Source of the DNA: Photobacterium leiognathi
GTDB lineage: Bacteria; Pseudomonadota; Gammaproteobacteria; Enterobacterales; Vibrionaceae
Direction of reading: 5' to 3'
Assembly (NCBI RefSeq): GCF_030685535.1
Contig: NZ_CP131599.1
Span: 558,001-622,000, forward strand
DNA: 64,000 bases
Positions 1-11,110 of this stretch are shown piece after piece. The notes below the pieces were generated by a model that did no database searches, was not told the DNA's origin, and saw only the letters and a list, made by a program, of their open reading frames with translations. Each line of letters starts with the position of its first letter. Position 1 is the first letter of the stretch. The position numbers and the translations under genes were made by a program.

Positions 1-3000
1 ATTAAGCAGTCTCTACCACTTGATCACCTTAATGCTGATGGAAAGTACATTGATGTTACAGACGGTAAGATCACGATTAATGTACCTGTTCAAATGCAAG
101 ATGCTGATGGTGACTCATTACAGAAACCTGTTGATGTGAATATCACTATCGAAGATGGTCAAAATCCTTCATTCGGGCATGATTCAACAGCGACCGTTGA
201 AGAAGGTGCATCTGGTCATGGCACTGCATCTGGCACTATTGATATTGATACTGGTAGTGACCAAGTTGCGAAAGTGTACTTTACGGATCAGCAATCATCG
301 TTAGACGGTTTAACCAGTAACGGCCATGCGACAACGTATTCATTGAGTCCAGATGGTTCAACTATCACAGTTGTATTAAAAGACAATCCATCTCAAGTTG
401 TCATGGAAATCAAGATTGATGTGAATGGTCATTATGTTGTTGAGCAGCAGCAACCGATTGATCAGGTTGACGATACAGCTAAAGATAATGAAGTTATTAA
501 GCTAGATGTGATTGCTCAAGACTATGACGGTGATAAGAGTAATCCAGGTCAGATCACGATCATTATTCATGATGGTGAGGATGCAAAAGGTGGTGAAACA
601 GGCTCTATCGTTATCACTGAAGGCGACTTACAGCCAACCGCAGGAGAGCAAGGCTATCCAGTTACTGGTGATGTAACCATTGCCGTTAAAGCTGGAGTGG
701 ATCGTTTAGATCCAAATACGGTAACGATTGATGATACGCATCTTACTGCGTTAATTAACGAGCTACAGTCAGAGCTCACCGCATCGGGTGCAAAAATTCA
801 CTTTGAATATCAAGATGACCAATTAGTTGGTATTTCGGAATATGGTGAAAAAGTACTAACAGTAACCGTTTCTGCTGATCAGGCGGCTAACGGTCATGAC
901 GTTGATGTAAAAGTATCTATTACTCAGCATGCACCTTTAGATCATAGTGGTACTAACAACGACGGTTTTGTTTCCGTTAATGGCGACAAGATAGTAATTG
1001 ATGTGCCAGTACAAGTTAAAGATACCGATGGCGATAATCTTGCTAATGATGTAAATGCGCAAATCACCATTAATGATGGTGCTGCACCTGTCATTATTTC
1101 TGCACCAGCACTGAGTGTTGATGAAGATGCATTAGCTGATGGTTCGCATACATCACCAGCTGGTATTACGGCTAATGGTACTATCAATGTCGATCAAGGT
1201 AGTGACTATATTGCTGACTTTAAAGTTGACGTTAAAGCTTTCAATGAGCAAAACAGTATCAAATCTGAAGGGCATGATGTTGTTCTAAAAGAGGTTGGTC
1301 CTGGCACATACCAAGGTATGGCAAACGGTCAAGTCGTATTTACTTATACCTTACTACCAAATGGTCGTTATATTTTCGATCTGAAAGGAACCATCGATCA
1401 TCCAACCCAAGGTGAAGATGAGTTTAAGATTGAATTCCCTGTTTACGCCGTTGATAGAGACGGTGATACCAGCGGTACAGTTAATATTGATGTATCAATT
1501 AAAGATGATATTCCATCTGTACATGACGTAACGCTAAATACGGTTGAGCACAGCACGACGACACTTGAAAATGTGATTGTGAATACAGGTGCGGATGGTG
1601 CACACGTCACAGCATTGATTGTTGATGGGCAACATATTGATCTATCAACATTACCTGAGTCTGGCGGTTATCGTATTTATGAAGTAACAGAGAATGGTCA
1701 AAAGTTAGGTGATCTGATGATCAAGCCTAATGGTGAGACTTACTTTGCTGCGAACGATAACTTGGATCATAACCAAGAAGAAATCATTAAGAAGATTGGA
1801 TTTGAGGTTACTGACGGCGACGGTGATAAGGCACAAGGTACGATCACACTGGAAGTGTCGGATAAAGATGCAACTTTAAGCTTGCAAAATAGCACAGGTC
1901 AGGAAGAAGACGGTCGTCACTCTACCGATCCTAACGATAACGTTGATGTAAATCGTGATGGTATTGCCATCAACATGAGTATTAACGTTGGTGATAACGA
2001 TCGTGGTGAACACATTGGTACTGTAACGATTCATCCACAGGGTGAAGCACACGGTGTCTTTATGTTTAACGGTCAACCTTTAGCTGTAAATAGCGATGGT
2101 TCAATTACGATCCCTGCAAGTGCATTTAAAGCAGACGCTAGTGGTGAGAATTATACTCTGCAAGGTATAACCTTTGTTCCTGCAGAAGATTTCTCGACCT
2201 CTGCTAACGGCATTAAATTTGATGTTAGCGCACAAGTGAGTACCACTGATGGCGGTAATCACCCTGTAATGAATGGTGAATTCTCGATTAATGTTCAAGG
2301 TATTGCTGATACGCCAACATGGAATTCAAGCTCTGTTGATCACTATGTTGTTGACGAAGATGGCTCAAATGTTCAGTTAAGTGTGGTTGCTGATCTGCAA
2401 GATACTGACGGCTCAGAAGCACTGTTCTACTACATTACGGTACCAAAAGAGTACCAAGATAAATGTACGCTAGAAATTGACGGTAAAACGTTAGTTGAAA
2501 CATCACCGGGTTCAGGTATCTACAAGGTAGATGCTGAGCAAATGAAGTCTGTTGAGGTGAATCCGGCAGATAACTTCAGTGGTGATATCAAGCTTTCCAT
2601 TACCGCTGAAAGTAAAGAGTTGGACAACTTTGTTAATGGTCATCAGACAGCTGAATCAACAGCGAAAGAAATTGTTATCAACGTGAATCCTCAAGCCGAT
2701 GATGGCACGTTAAAAGTGACACGTGTTGAATCGAAAGAAGATGAGCGTATTGATCTATCTACTCACATTAACTTTGTGTCGTTAGATGATAACACCGATA
2801 ACTCTGAGCATTTATTCCTACAAATCTCTGCACTTCCTGAAGGTGCAGTATTGTACTTAAATAATCACATCCTGACGCCAAATGCCGATGGTATGTATGA
2901 AATTAAATATGAAGATCTAAACGGTTTATCACTTCAGCCGCCATTAGATAGCAACGTTGATTTTAGTATCTCAGTGAAAGGCGTGATCCGAGATGTCGCA

Positions 3001-6000
3001 ACCATTACTGATGCTAATGGTAATGTGACAACGGAAACTAGCGAGAAAGTGGTTGGCCCACAATCTATTGATATTGCACTAACAGGTGTGGTTGATGCGC
3101 CAGTGATTGAATCTGATAGTGCAGATTGGAAACCATTAGAAGATGGCAAGATCGGACTTGAAACAACCATCAAAGAAGACGGTAGCGCGAAGTTTGATTT
3201 TAAAGTGGTATCAGGTGAGCACACGGTTGATGGTAAAACTGATGGTTCTGAAACCTTAAGTATTGTGGTCTCTGGTATTCCAGAAGGAGCAAAACTGTAC
3301 GATCAGAACGGTAATCTTCAAACCTTGGTTTACGCTGGTGAAGATGAACATGGTCAACCTATTTATCAGGTAAACCTAACAACGTTAAACGATGTAAAAA
3401 TCGTGCCGCCAGAAAATAGCTTAGAAGATATCACGCTTGATCTTCGTGTCGTAGTGACTGAAAACGACGGTGCGAGTAAGGCGTTTGATGGCGAATTGGT
3501 TATTCATGTTACGCCTGTAATTGATGCGACTGACTACGATACGGTTTCTAAAGGTTTTGAAGATCAACCGATTCAAATTGATTGGTTACCACCTGAGTTT
3601 ACTGATCCGAAAGAACACATTACCGCAGTAGCGCTAAATGGTTTACCGCAAGGTTACCAGTTGTTCTTAGGTGATACGTTATTAGTTGCCGATGCATCAG
3701 GAAAAATCAGCTTTACGGATAGCCAATTACAACAGTTATTGAATGGCACTAAGTTAACCCTGCATGCGCCAGAAGATTCAGATAAAGATATTACCTTAAC
3801 TTCAACAGTAACGGTATCTGAAACGGATGTTGATGGTGATAAAGAGACGGTAACGAAAGATATTACAGGTACTTTAACTGTTGATATTGAAGCTGTTGTG
3901 GAAAGCGATGGTCAGTTAGTTGTAAGTGATGACGGCAAAACTGTTACCAATATTAGTTGTGACAGTGATGGCGTTATTGATCTCTCTAATAGTGCTGACT
4001 CAGATGGCAAAATCACCTGGGTTAATGACGATAAATCCAGCTCTGAAGTTATTCAGCAAGTCGTACTAGAACCAATTCCGGAAGGTTTTGTGATTGTTGG
4101 CGGTATTAACAATGGTGATGGTAGTTGGACGATTCCTCAGTCGCAATTAGGCAACTTGCAGATCAAAGCTCCAGAAGGCTTTAAAGAGACTCTAGTGCTA
4201 CAAATTAGCGCTATGGTTCAAGATTTAAGTGACGATGGTGATCCAAGTGCATTAGTGGTTAAAAAAGACACTATTACGCTTGATTTTAGTAAGAATACTG
4301 AAAGTCACGATGAAAAAGCGGCAGACATCATCATTGAAGATCACGTTGTAACGGGTACAGAAGATCACACGGTAGATTTAGGTAAACAAATTACTGATCA
4401 CATCCTAAAAGTGAGTACTGTTGACGGTCATCAATTGAATGATGAGTTAACCATTGTTATTGATGCTAAAAATCTACCAGATGGGGCTTCGATTTCTGGA
4501 GCTGATTATAATCACGTAACAGGTGAGTATGTACTGAAAGTACCGGTATCTGAAAATGGTGAAGTGGACTTATCTAGCATTCACATTAACTTGCCGAAAG
4601 ATTTTGCTGGTGACTTTAAGCTAGATGTGAAGTTTGTAACTACCGATACCGAAAGTGGTGATTACAAAACACAAACTAACACGATTTCAGTTCAAATCGC
4701 CCCTGAAGTGGATGGACCTAAATCGGTTGAAATCAACGTGGTTGAAACTGAAGGCTTAAACGGTGATAAGCAGCCGATCTCGTCTTCTGATGATAAAACA
4801 GAGCAAGTTTACAAAGATGTTGCTTATGAAGATGGTGATATCAAGCTCGATCTATCTGTTGCACTAAAAGATGTCAGCACTGAGCTAACTGACGGTAAAG
4901 AGAGCGTTGAGTCTGTGACATTAACGCTTAAAGACAGTGCCGATGGTGTGTTTATTGATGCAAATGGTAATGTACTAGGTTCATCTATCACCATTGATGC
5001 TAGCCAGATGGGGAATATTCATTTCCGTCCAGCCCCTGATTTTAGTGGCAAGGTTGATATTGATGTTAAAACTACTGTTGTCGATACCACTGTTTATGAT
5101 GAAACGGCTGGTGGCAAAGAAGTATCAGCATCAAAGACATTTGATAACACAGTGAGCTTTGAGGTTGTTGCGGTTAATGACGATATCAAATGGCATGGCA
5201 TTGATAAGCCTATTACTGGTAATGAAGACACGGCTATTTCATTGAGTGGTGTTGGTGGCTCATTACAAGACAGTGATGGTTCAGAGCACATTGTTTCAAT
5301 CAAATTGGAAAACGTGCCTGATGGCTTTATCGTTCAAGGTGCGGTGAACAATGGCAATGGTGTATGGACGATTACAGCATCTGGTGAAACGTTCGATTTA
5401 AGTAACGTGAAGGTTGAACCACCAAAAGATTTCAGCGGTAAAGTTGATATCGATATTGTGGTGTATTCAAAAGAAGAAACCTTAGATAAGCCAGCTGAAA
5501 ACCGTGAAACCATTACTATTGTTGTTCAGCCTGTTGCTGACAAAGTCGATACTGATGTTAATCCGAATGCATCGGGTGATGAAAATGGTTCAATCACATT
5601 AGATCTAGGTATTAAAGCTTACGATGATGAAAACACTGTTAAGCATCCTGGCTCAAATGTTCATGAAAATGGTGCTGAATCGCTACAAATCACCATTACT
5701 AATGTGCCTGATTCAAGCTCATTTACCTTACCGGATGGCGTAAAAGGTAGCTGTGAAAAACAAGCAGATGGTTCATGGATCATTAAAGTTGATGGTTCTG
5801 AGCTTGATAAATTGATCTTCCATCCAGGTGATGCGAACAATCAAACTGTGATTGACGGTAAGGTTTGGACGGGTGATTTAGACTTTGATATTCGTGCGGT
5901 GGATAACGGTGTTGTTGGTACAGATAGCGTCGCAATGGATAAAACAATCCACGTGGATGTGACACCGGATAACGATGCACCAGTAAACCATATGCCAACG

Positions 6001-8553
6001 GATCCGTTAACGGTTGAAGAAGACACAACATTAGTGATTAAGAATCTGCAAGTGACTGATGTAGATAGTAATGATCATAATGCTGTGATGAACATGACGG
6101 TGACGTTAAGTGTACAACATGGTCAATTAAGCATTGCTGATGGTGTCGATACAACAGGTTTGGTGATCAAAGGTAATGGTGATGGCACATTAACCATTGA
6201 AGGTGATATCACTAAGATCAATCAGCTACTAGATAAAGGCATCAATTATGTTGGTGATAAAGACTTTAACGGTACTGATAGCTTAACCATGACAACCAAC
6301 GATAACGGTAATTCTGGTGCAGGTGGTGCATTAACAGATACCGATAGCGTTGATATTACAGTTACACCTGTTAACGATGCTCCAGTGAACACAGTACCTG
6401 ATGCATTTACTGTTGATGAAGACAGTAGCCATGTGATCAGTGGTCTTAAGATCAGTGATGTAGATGCGAAAGAAAATGGCGCATCTGGTGACATGACGGT
6501 GACCTTAGCTGTTGGACACGGTCAATTAGCGATCATTGCAACTGATACGCAAGGTTTGAATATTACTGATAACGGTGACGGCAAGTTAGTTATCAGCGGT
6601 GATATTAATAAGATCAATGCATTGCTAGCTGACGGTATCAAATACACGGGTGATGAGAATTACGCAGGTAAAGATCAGTTAACCATGACTACTAGCGATA
6701 ACGGTAACGCTGGGGCTGGTGGCGTGCTAACAGATACTGATACGGTTGATATTACGGTGACCCAGGTTAACGATGCGCCTGTTAACCATGTACCAACCAG
6801 CATTACAGCGGATGAAGACGTTGCTACTGTGATCACTGGATTACAAGTATCAGACGTCGACTTTAATGAACTACCAAATAACACCGGTATGTCGGTGCAG
6901 TTAAGTGTGGCTCATGGTTCATTAACGATCACATTGCCAGAAAACAGCCCAGTGAAAGTGGTTCAAAATGGTGCAGGTAATGTCACCCTTGAAGGTTCAA
7001 TGGATGATATTAATGCCGTACTTAATAGCGGGGTAAGTTATACCGGTGATGAAAATTACAGTGGTAAAGATGAGTTAACCATTACCACTAACGATGGTGG
7101 TAATACAGGGTCTGGCGGTAACCAAGCTGCAACTAGTAAAGTTGAAATTAATGTGGCTCCTAAAGCGGATGCGCCATCATTAAGTATCAGCCCGGAACAT
7201 TTACAAACAGCAGCGATCAGAAGCTCTGTTGGTACCATGTTGCCACTGATTGGCTTAATTGCTGCAGCATCAGCGGATGCATCTGAAACCTTAACCGTTA
7301 AGTTAACGAATTTAGGTTCAGGTCAGGTTGTTGATAAAGACGGTAATGTTATTGGTAAAGATCTTGGCAATGGTAATTGGGAAGTGCAGGCAGAGAAGGT
7401 TGATGGCTTGTACATCAAAGATCTTGACCAAGGTACGCACTCGATTAATGTTGTTGCGGTTTCGACTGAATCTGATGGCTCTTATGCAGAATCAGCTCCT
7501 GTAAATATCAATGTTGTAGTTGATGACTTATCACAAACAAATAATGTGATAGGCAATAACTCAAATGTTGATGGGGATAATCTGATCATCGACAGTACAG
7601 CAGCAGCAACGCTGTATGGTGGTGATGGTGATGATGTATTAGTGGGTGGCTTAGGTTCAGATATTCTTGTGGGTGGTGCTGGTGACGATATCCTATGGGG
7701 TGGTGAGCTAGGCGGTCATGGTGACGGGGTGAAAGATACCTTCCTATGGACAGCGAGCGACTTTGGCACTGCTGATGCACCAGCAACTGATAAGATCATG
7801 GACTTTGAAGTTGGTATCGATACTATCAGCCTAGGTGATGCATTAGACACGAAAGATATTCACTCATTAGCGGATTTGAATAATCGTCTAAATATCACAG
7901 AGCAAGATGGTAGCACCTTAATTCAGATCTTTAACGATCAAGACAAGGTGGTGCAGAATATCATTCTAGATGGTGTGACTAACCATGATTTATTTGGTAG
8001 TACGTCTAGTGAGATGACGGCAACGGATAAAGTGACGACGTTATTGAATAACGGCAGCCTTGAGCTTAGTAAGAACTTTGGTAATGAAGAGAGCAATGAC
8101 TTAATTGCAGATAACCAAGGTGAATCACTGTTTGGCTTTGATGGTGACGATACTTTAGTTGCTGGACAAGGTAGCGATATCCTAACCGGTGGTGCTGGTG
8201 ATGACCTGTTTACATGGCATGAAACATCATTGTCATCAGACAAGCCAAATGCCGATACCATTGCTGACTTTGAGCTAGGTAAAGACAAGATCGACATCCG
8301 TGAGTTGCTATCAAATGAAGGTGATGGCAGCCAATCTGATATGGATAACTTACTGAAGCATGTTAGCGCAGGTGTTGATGACAAAGGTAATGTTGAACTG
8401 GATATCACAACTGATGATGGTAAGCAGCAACATATTGTTTTAGATAACATTAACCCTGTTCATGATCTTGGTTTAATGGATGGTGCATCGTCTGCTGATA
8501 TTGTGAATTCACTGTTCGATCACAATGCATTTAAGCTAGATAATACGCACTAG
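1..8553 (+). CDS. Giant RTX adhesin (type I secreted, LapA/BapA-like), 5' end missing
   Basis: The reading frame is open from base 1 without a start, so only the C-terminal ~2850 residues are present. The protein is built of Ig/cadherin-like extracellular modules of about 100-135 residues rich in Asp and Thr. Three consecutive modules starting with NDAPVN begin near 5971, 6373 and 6769, about 133 residues apart. Glycine-rich calcium-binding nonapeptides (GGDGDDVLVGG, GGAGDDILWGG) lie near 7617-7710, and a second block (GFDGDDTL, GGAGDDLF) near 8138-8215. Each block is followed by a DxFxW...D.I.DFE.G.D.I domain typical of C-terminal type I secretion targets. By family, such proteins are exported by an ABC transporter/TolC system and act in surface attachment and biofilm. 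No secretion genes are visible here; they may lie upstream. Few Cys residues fits an extracellular protein. Function beyond adhesion is inference. Confidence 0.9.
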   Translation: MKQSLPLDHLNADGKYIDVTDGKITINVPVQMQDADGDSLQKPVDVNITIEDGQNPSFGHDSTATVEEGASGHGTASGTIDIDTGSDQVAKVYFTDQQSSLDGLTSNGHATTYSLSPDGSTITVVLKDNPSQVVMEIKIDVNGHYVVEQQQPIDQVDDTAKDNEVIKLDVIAQDYDGDKSNPGQITIIIHDGEDAKGGETGSIVITEGDLQPTAGEQGYPVTGDVTIAVKAGVDRLDPNTVTIDDTHLTALINELQSELTASGAKIHFEYQDDQLVGISEYGEKVLTVTVSADQAANGHDVDVKVSITQHAPLDHSGTNNDGFVSVNGDKIVIDVPVQVKDTDGDNLANDVNAQITINDGAAPVIISAPALSVDEDALADGSHTSPAGITANGTINVDQGSDYIADFKVDVKAFNEQNSIKSEGHDVVLKEVGPGTYQGMANGQVVFTYTLLPNGRYIFDLKGTIDHPTQGEDEFKIEFPVYAVDRDGDTSGTVNIDVSIKDDIPSVHDVTLNTVEHSTTTLENVIVNTGADGAHVTALIVDGQHIDLSTLPESGGYRIYEVTENGQKLGDLMIKPNGETYFAANDNLDHNQEEIIKKIGFEVTDGDGDKAQGTITLEVSDKDATLSLQNSTGQEEDGRHSTDPNDNVDVNRDGIAINMSINVGDNDRGEHIGTVTIHPQGEAHGVFMFNGQPLAVNSDGSITIPASAFKADASGENYTLQGITFVPAEDFSTSANGIKFDVSAQVSTTDGGNHPVMNGEFSINVQGIADTPTWNSSSVDHYVVDEDGSNVQLSVVADLQDTDGSEALFYYITVPKEYQDKCTLEIDGKTLVETSPGSGIYKVDAEQMKSVEVNPADNFSGDIKLSITAESKELDNFVNGHQTAESTAKEIVINVNPQADDGTLKVTRVESKEDERIDLSTHINFVSLDDNTDNSEHLFLQISALPEGAVLYLNNHILTPNADGMYEIKYEDLNGLSLQPPLDSNVDFSISVKGVIRDVATITDANGNVTTETSEKVVGPQSIDIALTGVVDAPVIESDSADWKPLEDGKIGLETTIKEDGSAKFDFKVVSGEHTVDGKTDGSETLSIVVSGIPEGAKLYDQNGNLQTLVYAGEDEHGQPIYQVNLTTLNDVKIVPPENSLEDITLDLRVVVTENDGASKAFDGELVIHVTPVIDATDYDTVSKGFEDQPIQIDWLPPEFTDPKEHITAVALNGLPQGYQLFLGDTLLVADASGKISFTDSQLQQLLNGTKLTLHAPEDSDKDITLTSTVTVSETDVDGDKETVTKDITGTLTVDIEAVVESDGQLVVSDDGKTVTNISCDSDGVIDLSNSADSDGKITWVNDDKSSSEVIQQVVLEPIPEGFVIVGGINNGDGSWTIPQSQLGNLQIKAPEGFKETLVLQISAMVQDLSDDGDPSALVVKKDTITLDFSKNTESHDEKAADIIIEDHVVTGTEDHTVDLGKQITDHILKVSTVDGHQLNDELTIVIDAKNLPDGASISGADYNHVTGEYVLKVPVSENGEVDLSSIHINLPKDFAGDFKLDVKFVTTDTESGDYKTQTNTISVQIAPEVDGPKSVEINVVETEGLNGDKQPISSSDDKTEQVYKDVAYEDGDIKLDLSVALKDVSTELTDGKESVESVTLTLKDSADGVFIDANGNVLGSSITIDASQMGNIHFRPAPDFSGKVDIDVKTTVVDTTVYDETAGGKEVSASKTFDNTVSFEVVAVNDDIKWHGIDKPITGNEDTAISLSGVGGSLQDSDGSEHIVSIKLENVPDGFIVQGAVNNGNGVWTITASGETFDLSNVKVEPPKDFSGKVDIDIVVYSKEETLDKPAENRETITIVVQPVADKVDTDVNPNASGDENGSITLDLGIKAYDDENTVKHPGSNVHENGAESLQITITNVPDSSSFTLPDGVKGSCEKQADGSWIIKVDGSELDKLIFHPGDANNQTVIDGKVWTGDLDFDIRAVDNGVVGTDSVAMDKTIHVDVTPDNDAPVNHMPTDPLTVEEDTTLVIKNLQVTDVDSNDHNAVMNMTVTLSVQHGQLSIADGVDTTGLVIKGNGDGTLTIEGDITKINQLLDKGINYVGDKDFNGTDSLTMTTNDNGNSGAGGALTDTDSVDITVTPVNDAPVNTVPDAFTVDEDSSHVISGLKISDVDAKENGASGDMTVTLAVGHGQLAIIATDTQGLNITDNGDGKLVISGDINKINALLADGIKYTGDENYAGKDQLTMTTSDNGNAGAGGVLTDTDTVDITVTQVNDAPVNHVPTSITADEDVATVITGLQVSDVDFNELPNNTGMSVQLSVAHGSLTITLPENSPVKVVQNGAGNVTLEGSMDDINAVLNSGVSYTGDENYSGKDELTITTNDGGNTGSGGNQAATSKVEINVAPKADAPSLSISPEHLQTAAIRSSVGTMLPLIGLIAAASADASETLTVKLTNLGSGQVVDKDGNVIGKDLGNGNWEVQAEKVDGLYIKDLDQGTHSINVVAVSTESDGSYAESAPVNINVVVDDLSQTNNVIGNNSNVDGDNLIIDSTAAATLYGGDGDDVLVGGLGSDILVGGAGDDILWGGELGGHGDGVKDTFLWTASDFGTADAPATDKIMDFEVGIDTISLGDALDTKDIHSLADLNNRLNITEQDGSTLIQIFNDQDKVVQNIILDGVTNHDLFGSTSSEMTATDKVTTLLNNGSLELSKNFGNEESNDLIADNQGESLFGFDGDDTLVAGQGSDILTGGAGDDLFTWHETSLSSDKPNADTIADFELGKDKIDIRELLSNEGDGSQSDMDNLLKHVSAGVDDKGNVELDITTDDGKQQHIVLDNINPVHDLGLMDGASSADIVNSLFDHNAFKLDNTH

Positions 8554-8571
8554 TTAGCAAAATATAGGAAA

Positions 8572-8599
8572 AAGCAGCCGAATCTGGCTGCTTTTTTTT
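8572..8599 (+). terminator. Intrinsic terminator of the RTX adhesin gene
   Basis: AGCAGCC pairs with GGCTGCT around a short loop and is followed by eight T. It lies 18 bases after the adhesin stop codon. Confidence 0.9.
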
Positions 8600-8794
8600 G
8601 CCTTAAATTGCGTAGTTATTCACTTGTATACCTCAAAAATACGGCAAGATAGCGAAATCGCAAAGATCTCAAATTTCAATGAAATAATAATCTACAAATG
8701 ATGACTAAATAACCACAAATAGGTTTAGTTGCTGTAAATGTAAAAACTTTGTTATTTTAATTGTTACGTGATTAGCAGATAACATGGATGAGAA

Positions 8795-10129
8795 ATGAAA
8801 GCAGTAGAAGCAAACTTTGATGGATTAGTTGGTCCTACGCATAATTACAGCGGGCTTTCTTACGGTAATATTGCGTCTGCTAAAAACAGCGCAAAAGCCT
8901 CTAACCCGAAGCAAGCTGCCAAGCAGGGGCTGGCGAAAATGAAGACCCTTGCTGATCTTGGTTTAGTGCAGGGGATCATAGCTCCACAAGAAAGACCTGA
9001 TCTTATCACATTACGTCGTTTGGGATTCTCTGGTTCTGAGCAACATATCATTCAACAGGCAGCAAAACACAGTCCGAAACTGTTGTCTTCTTGCTATTCT
9101 GCGTCGAGTATGTGGACAGCTAATGCGGCGACGGTTTCTCCCTCCGCTGATACATCAGATAAGCGGGTTCATTTTACACCTGCAAATTTGGTTAACCAGT
9201 TCCATCGCTCGATTGAGCATGTGACGACAGGAAAGCTCCTAAAAGCAATGTTTCCAAATGAGCAGCATTTTCATCATCATGATGCTTTACCAACAGTAAA
9301 TCATTTTGGCGATGAAGGGGCAGCAAACCATACCCGTTTTTGTCGTGAATACGGTGATACAGGTGTTGAGTTCTTTGTTCATGGCCGCCATGCGTTTGAT
9401 AATCGTTTTACTCAGCCTCAGAAATACCCAGCAAGACAAACATTTGAAGCCTGTGAAGCCATAGCACGTTTACACCAGTTAGATGAAGCTAATCTTGTTA
9501 TCGCTCAGCAAAACCCTGCTGTGATTGATCAGGGTGTGTTTCATAACGATGTGATAGCTGTAGGTAATAGAAATACCTTGTTTTGCCACGAGCAAGCCTA
9601 TGTTGATCAAGCTAATGTGTATGCGCAGTTAAAGCAAAAAATGGGAGATGACTTTAGGATCATCGAAGTACCAACATCAAGTGTGTCAATTGACAGTGCA
9701 ATCTCCAGCTATTTATTTAATTCGCAATTATTGTCATTACCCAATGGGGAGACTGTGCTGGTTTTACCGCAAGAGTGTGAAGAAAATAGCCAAGTTAAAC
9801 GCTATGTTGAGCAGTTAGTCAGTAGTCAGCAGGGTATTGATAAAGTCATGATCTTTGATTTAAAGCAGAGCATGGCAAATGGTGGGGGACCTGCATGTTT
9901 ACGCTTGCGTGTAGTGCTTAATGAACAAGAACTGCAGGCTGTAAATCCTGATGTGTTAATGACAGATCATAAGTTCACTATCTTGAATCAGTGGGTAGAT
10001 AAACACTATCGTGATCGTTTGGTAGAAGCGGATCTAGCGGATCCTCATTTATTGGTGGAATCACGCACAGCACTAGATGAGCTAACGCAAATACTAAACC
10101 TTGGCTCGATTTATAACTTCCAACAATGA
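8795..10129 (+). CDS. astB: N-succinylarginine dihydrolase
   Basis: Full length at 444 residues, as usual for AstB. It hydrolyses N2-succinylarginine to N2-succinylornithine, CO2 and ammonia, the second step of the arginine succinyltransferase (AST) pathway in the cytoplasm. The expected catalytic triad is in place: Glu174 (FGDEG), His250 (GVFHND) and Cys368 (GGGPACLRL). The start is ATG with GGATGAG just upstream. The other ast genes (astC, astA, astD) are not adjacent. It stands alone between the RTX terminator and a convergent terminator, so it is probably transcribed from its own promoter in the AT-rich 190 bases upstream. Confidence 0.97.
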   Translation: MKAVEANFDGLVGPTHNYSGLSYGNIASAKNSAKASNPKQAAKQGLAKMKTLADLGLVQGIIAPQERPDLITLRRLGFSGSEQHIIQQAAKHSPKLLSSCYSASSMWTANAATVSPSADTSDKRVHFTPANLVNQFHRSIEHVTTGKLLKAMFPNEQHFHHHDALPTVNHFGDEGAANHTRFCREYGDTGVEFFVHGRHAFDNRFTQPQKYPARQTFEACEAIARLHQLDEANLVIAQQNPAVIDQGVFHNDVIAVGNRNTLFCHEQAYVDQANVYAQLKQKMGDDFRIIEVPTSSVSIDSAISSYLFNSQLLSLPNGETVLVLPQECEENSQVKRYVEQLVSSQQGIDKVMIFDLKQSMANGGGPACLRLRVVLNEQELQAVNPDVLMTDHKFTILNQWVDKHYRDRLVEADLADPHLLVESRTALDELTQILNLGSIYNFQQ

Positions 10130-10144
10130 TCTTTTAAATAAACA

Positions 10145-10179
10145 AAAGGCGATAAGTAGAATGTCTACTTATCGCCTTT
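10145..10179. terminator. Bidirectional terminator between astB and the DUF937 gene
   Basis: A perfect 16-bp inverted repeat, AAAGGCGATAAGTAGA and its complement around an ATG loop, with A and T runs at the ends. It serves the two convergent genes. Confidence 0.92.
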
Positions 10180-10203
10180 AATCATACTTCAATTAGCTGA
10201 TGG

Positions 10204-10656
10204 TTATTTTTTACCAAACAAGCTTGAAGCTAGATTCATGATACCGTCCATGCCACCAACAGCTTGGAACAACTCAGAAGCGATATCACCGTTTGGACTT
10301 GCTTTATCAATCATGCCTGGCAAGGTTTCCTGTAAACCTGTTACAGCTTCATCTTTTGGCATTTGTAGATCGTTAGCAAAGCTTGATAACTGATCTGGAT
10401 TGAAAATCTTAGCAATATCATCAGCAGAGATAGGTGAGTTCTCACCATTGCCCAACCATGATGCAACGATATTGGCTAAACCAGCACCGTTTAGTGATTG
10501 AAGGATGCTATTGAAATCAATACCTTCACCATTGCTGTTACCACCAAGTAGGCGAGCAAGTGCTGACATAATGTTGTTTTCGTTTAGGCCATCAGTATTT
10601 GCACTTGATTGAGCAAATAGTTGAGCACCAATACGTAGAATTTGTGCGATATCCAT
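10204..10656 (-). CDS. DUF937/YidB-like protein
   Basis: A 150-residue protein without signal peptide or membrane segments. It is rich in Gly, Asn and Ser, with short amphipathic helices (for example ADDIAKIFNPDQLSSFAND) and repeated motifs of the DUF937 (YidB-like) type. Biochemical role is unknown. The gene starts 22 bases downstream of the stop of the Kbp-like gene on the same strand, so the two are probably co-transcribed. A terminator shared with astB follows. The family call is moderately firm; function is not inferred. Confidence 0.75.
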   Translation of the reverse strand: MDIAQILRIGAQLFAQSSANTDGLNENNIMSALARLLGGNSNGEGIDFNSILQSLNGAGLANIVASWLGNGENSPISADDIAKIFNPDQLSSFANDLQMPKDEAVTGLQETLPGMIDKASPNGDIASELFQAVGGMDGIMNLASSLFGKK

Positions 10657-10678
10657 AGTTAAACCTTATTTATTTAAC

Positions 10679-11110
10679 TTAAGCAGCTGCTGGGATACGA
10701 AGCTTTTGACCTGGGAAGATTTTATCTGGGTCAATGATAACTTCACGGTTAGCTTCAAAGATTTTCTCGTAATCAGCACCGTTACCTAGTGTTTTTTCAG
10801 CAATTTTCCATAGGCTGTCACCAGATTGAACTTCGTAGTAAGACACTTCTTCTGTTGATTCAGGTGCAGAGATGTTATCTACAACTGATTCAATACCTTC
10901 AGTATTACCTGTCATTAGGATCGCTTTTTCACGCGCTTCTGCACTATCAGCTTGGTAAGATAGTGTTGCTACACCGTCTTTTACTTCAACTTTAAGATCA
11001 GAAACACCAGGGTTATTGTCTTCAATATGCTGTGTGATTTTCTCTGGTGCTTCTTCTTCGTTACCGAATAATTTTGTGCCGATATTACGTGCGAAATCTA
11101 ATAAACCCAT
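10679..11110 (-). CDS. kbp: BON-LysM protein, Kbp/YgaU-like
   Basis: A 143-residue soluble protein, close to the 149 residues of E. coli YgaU (Kbp). Residues ~20-82 form a BON domain. Residues ~90-140 form a LysM domain (YYEVQSGDSLWKIAEKTLGN, ending PGQKLRIP). No signal peptide is seen, as in the E. coli protein, which binds potassium ions and is induced under osmotic and stationary stress. That role is transferred by family. It is the first gene of a two-gene unit with the DUF937 gene. The 457-base AT-rich region upstream probably holds its promoter and that of the divergent DUF2058 gene. Confidence 0.9.
   Translation of the reverse strand: MGLLDFARNIGTKLFGNEEEAPEKITQHIEDNNPGVSDLKVEVKDGVATLSYQADSAEAREKAILMTGNTEGIESVVDNISAPESTEEVSYYEVQSGDSLWKIAEKTLGNGADYEKIFEANREVIIDPDKIFPGQKLRIPAAA

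Noticed and set aside
7938..8450. 170-codon minus-strand ORF opposite the RTX adhesin
   Set aside because: Antisense shadow of repetitive coding sequence, Ser/Leu-rich as expected from such complements.
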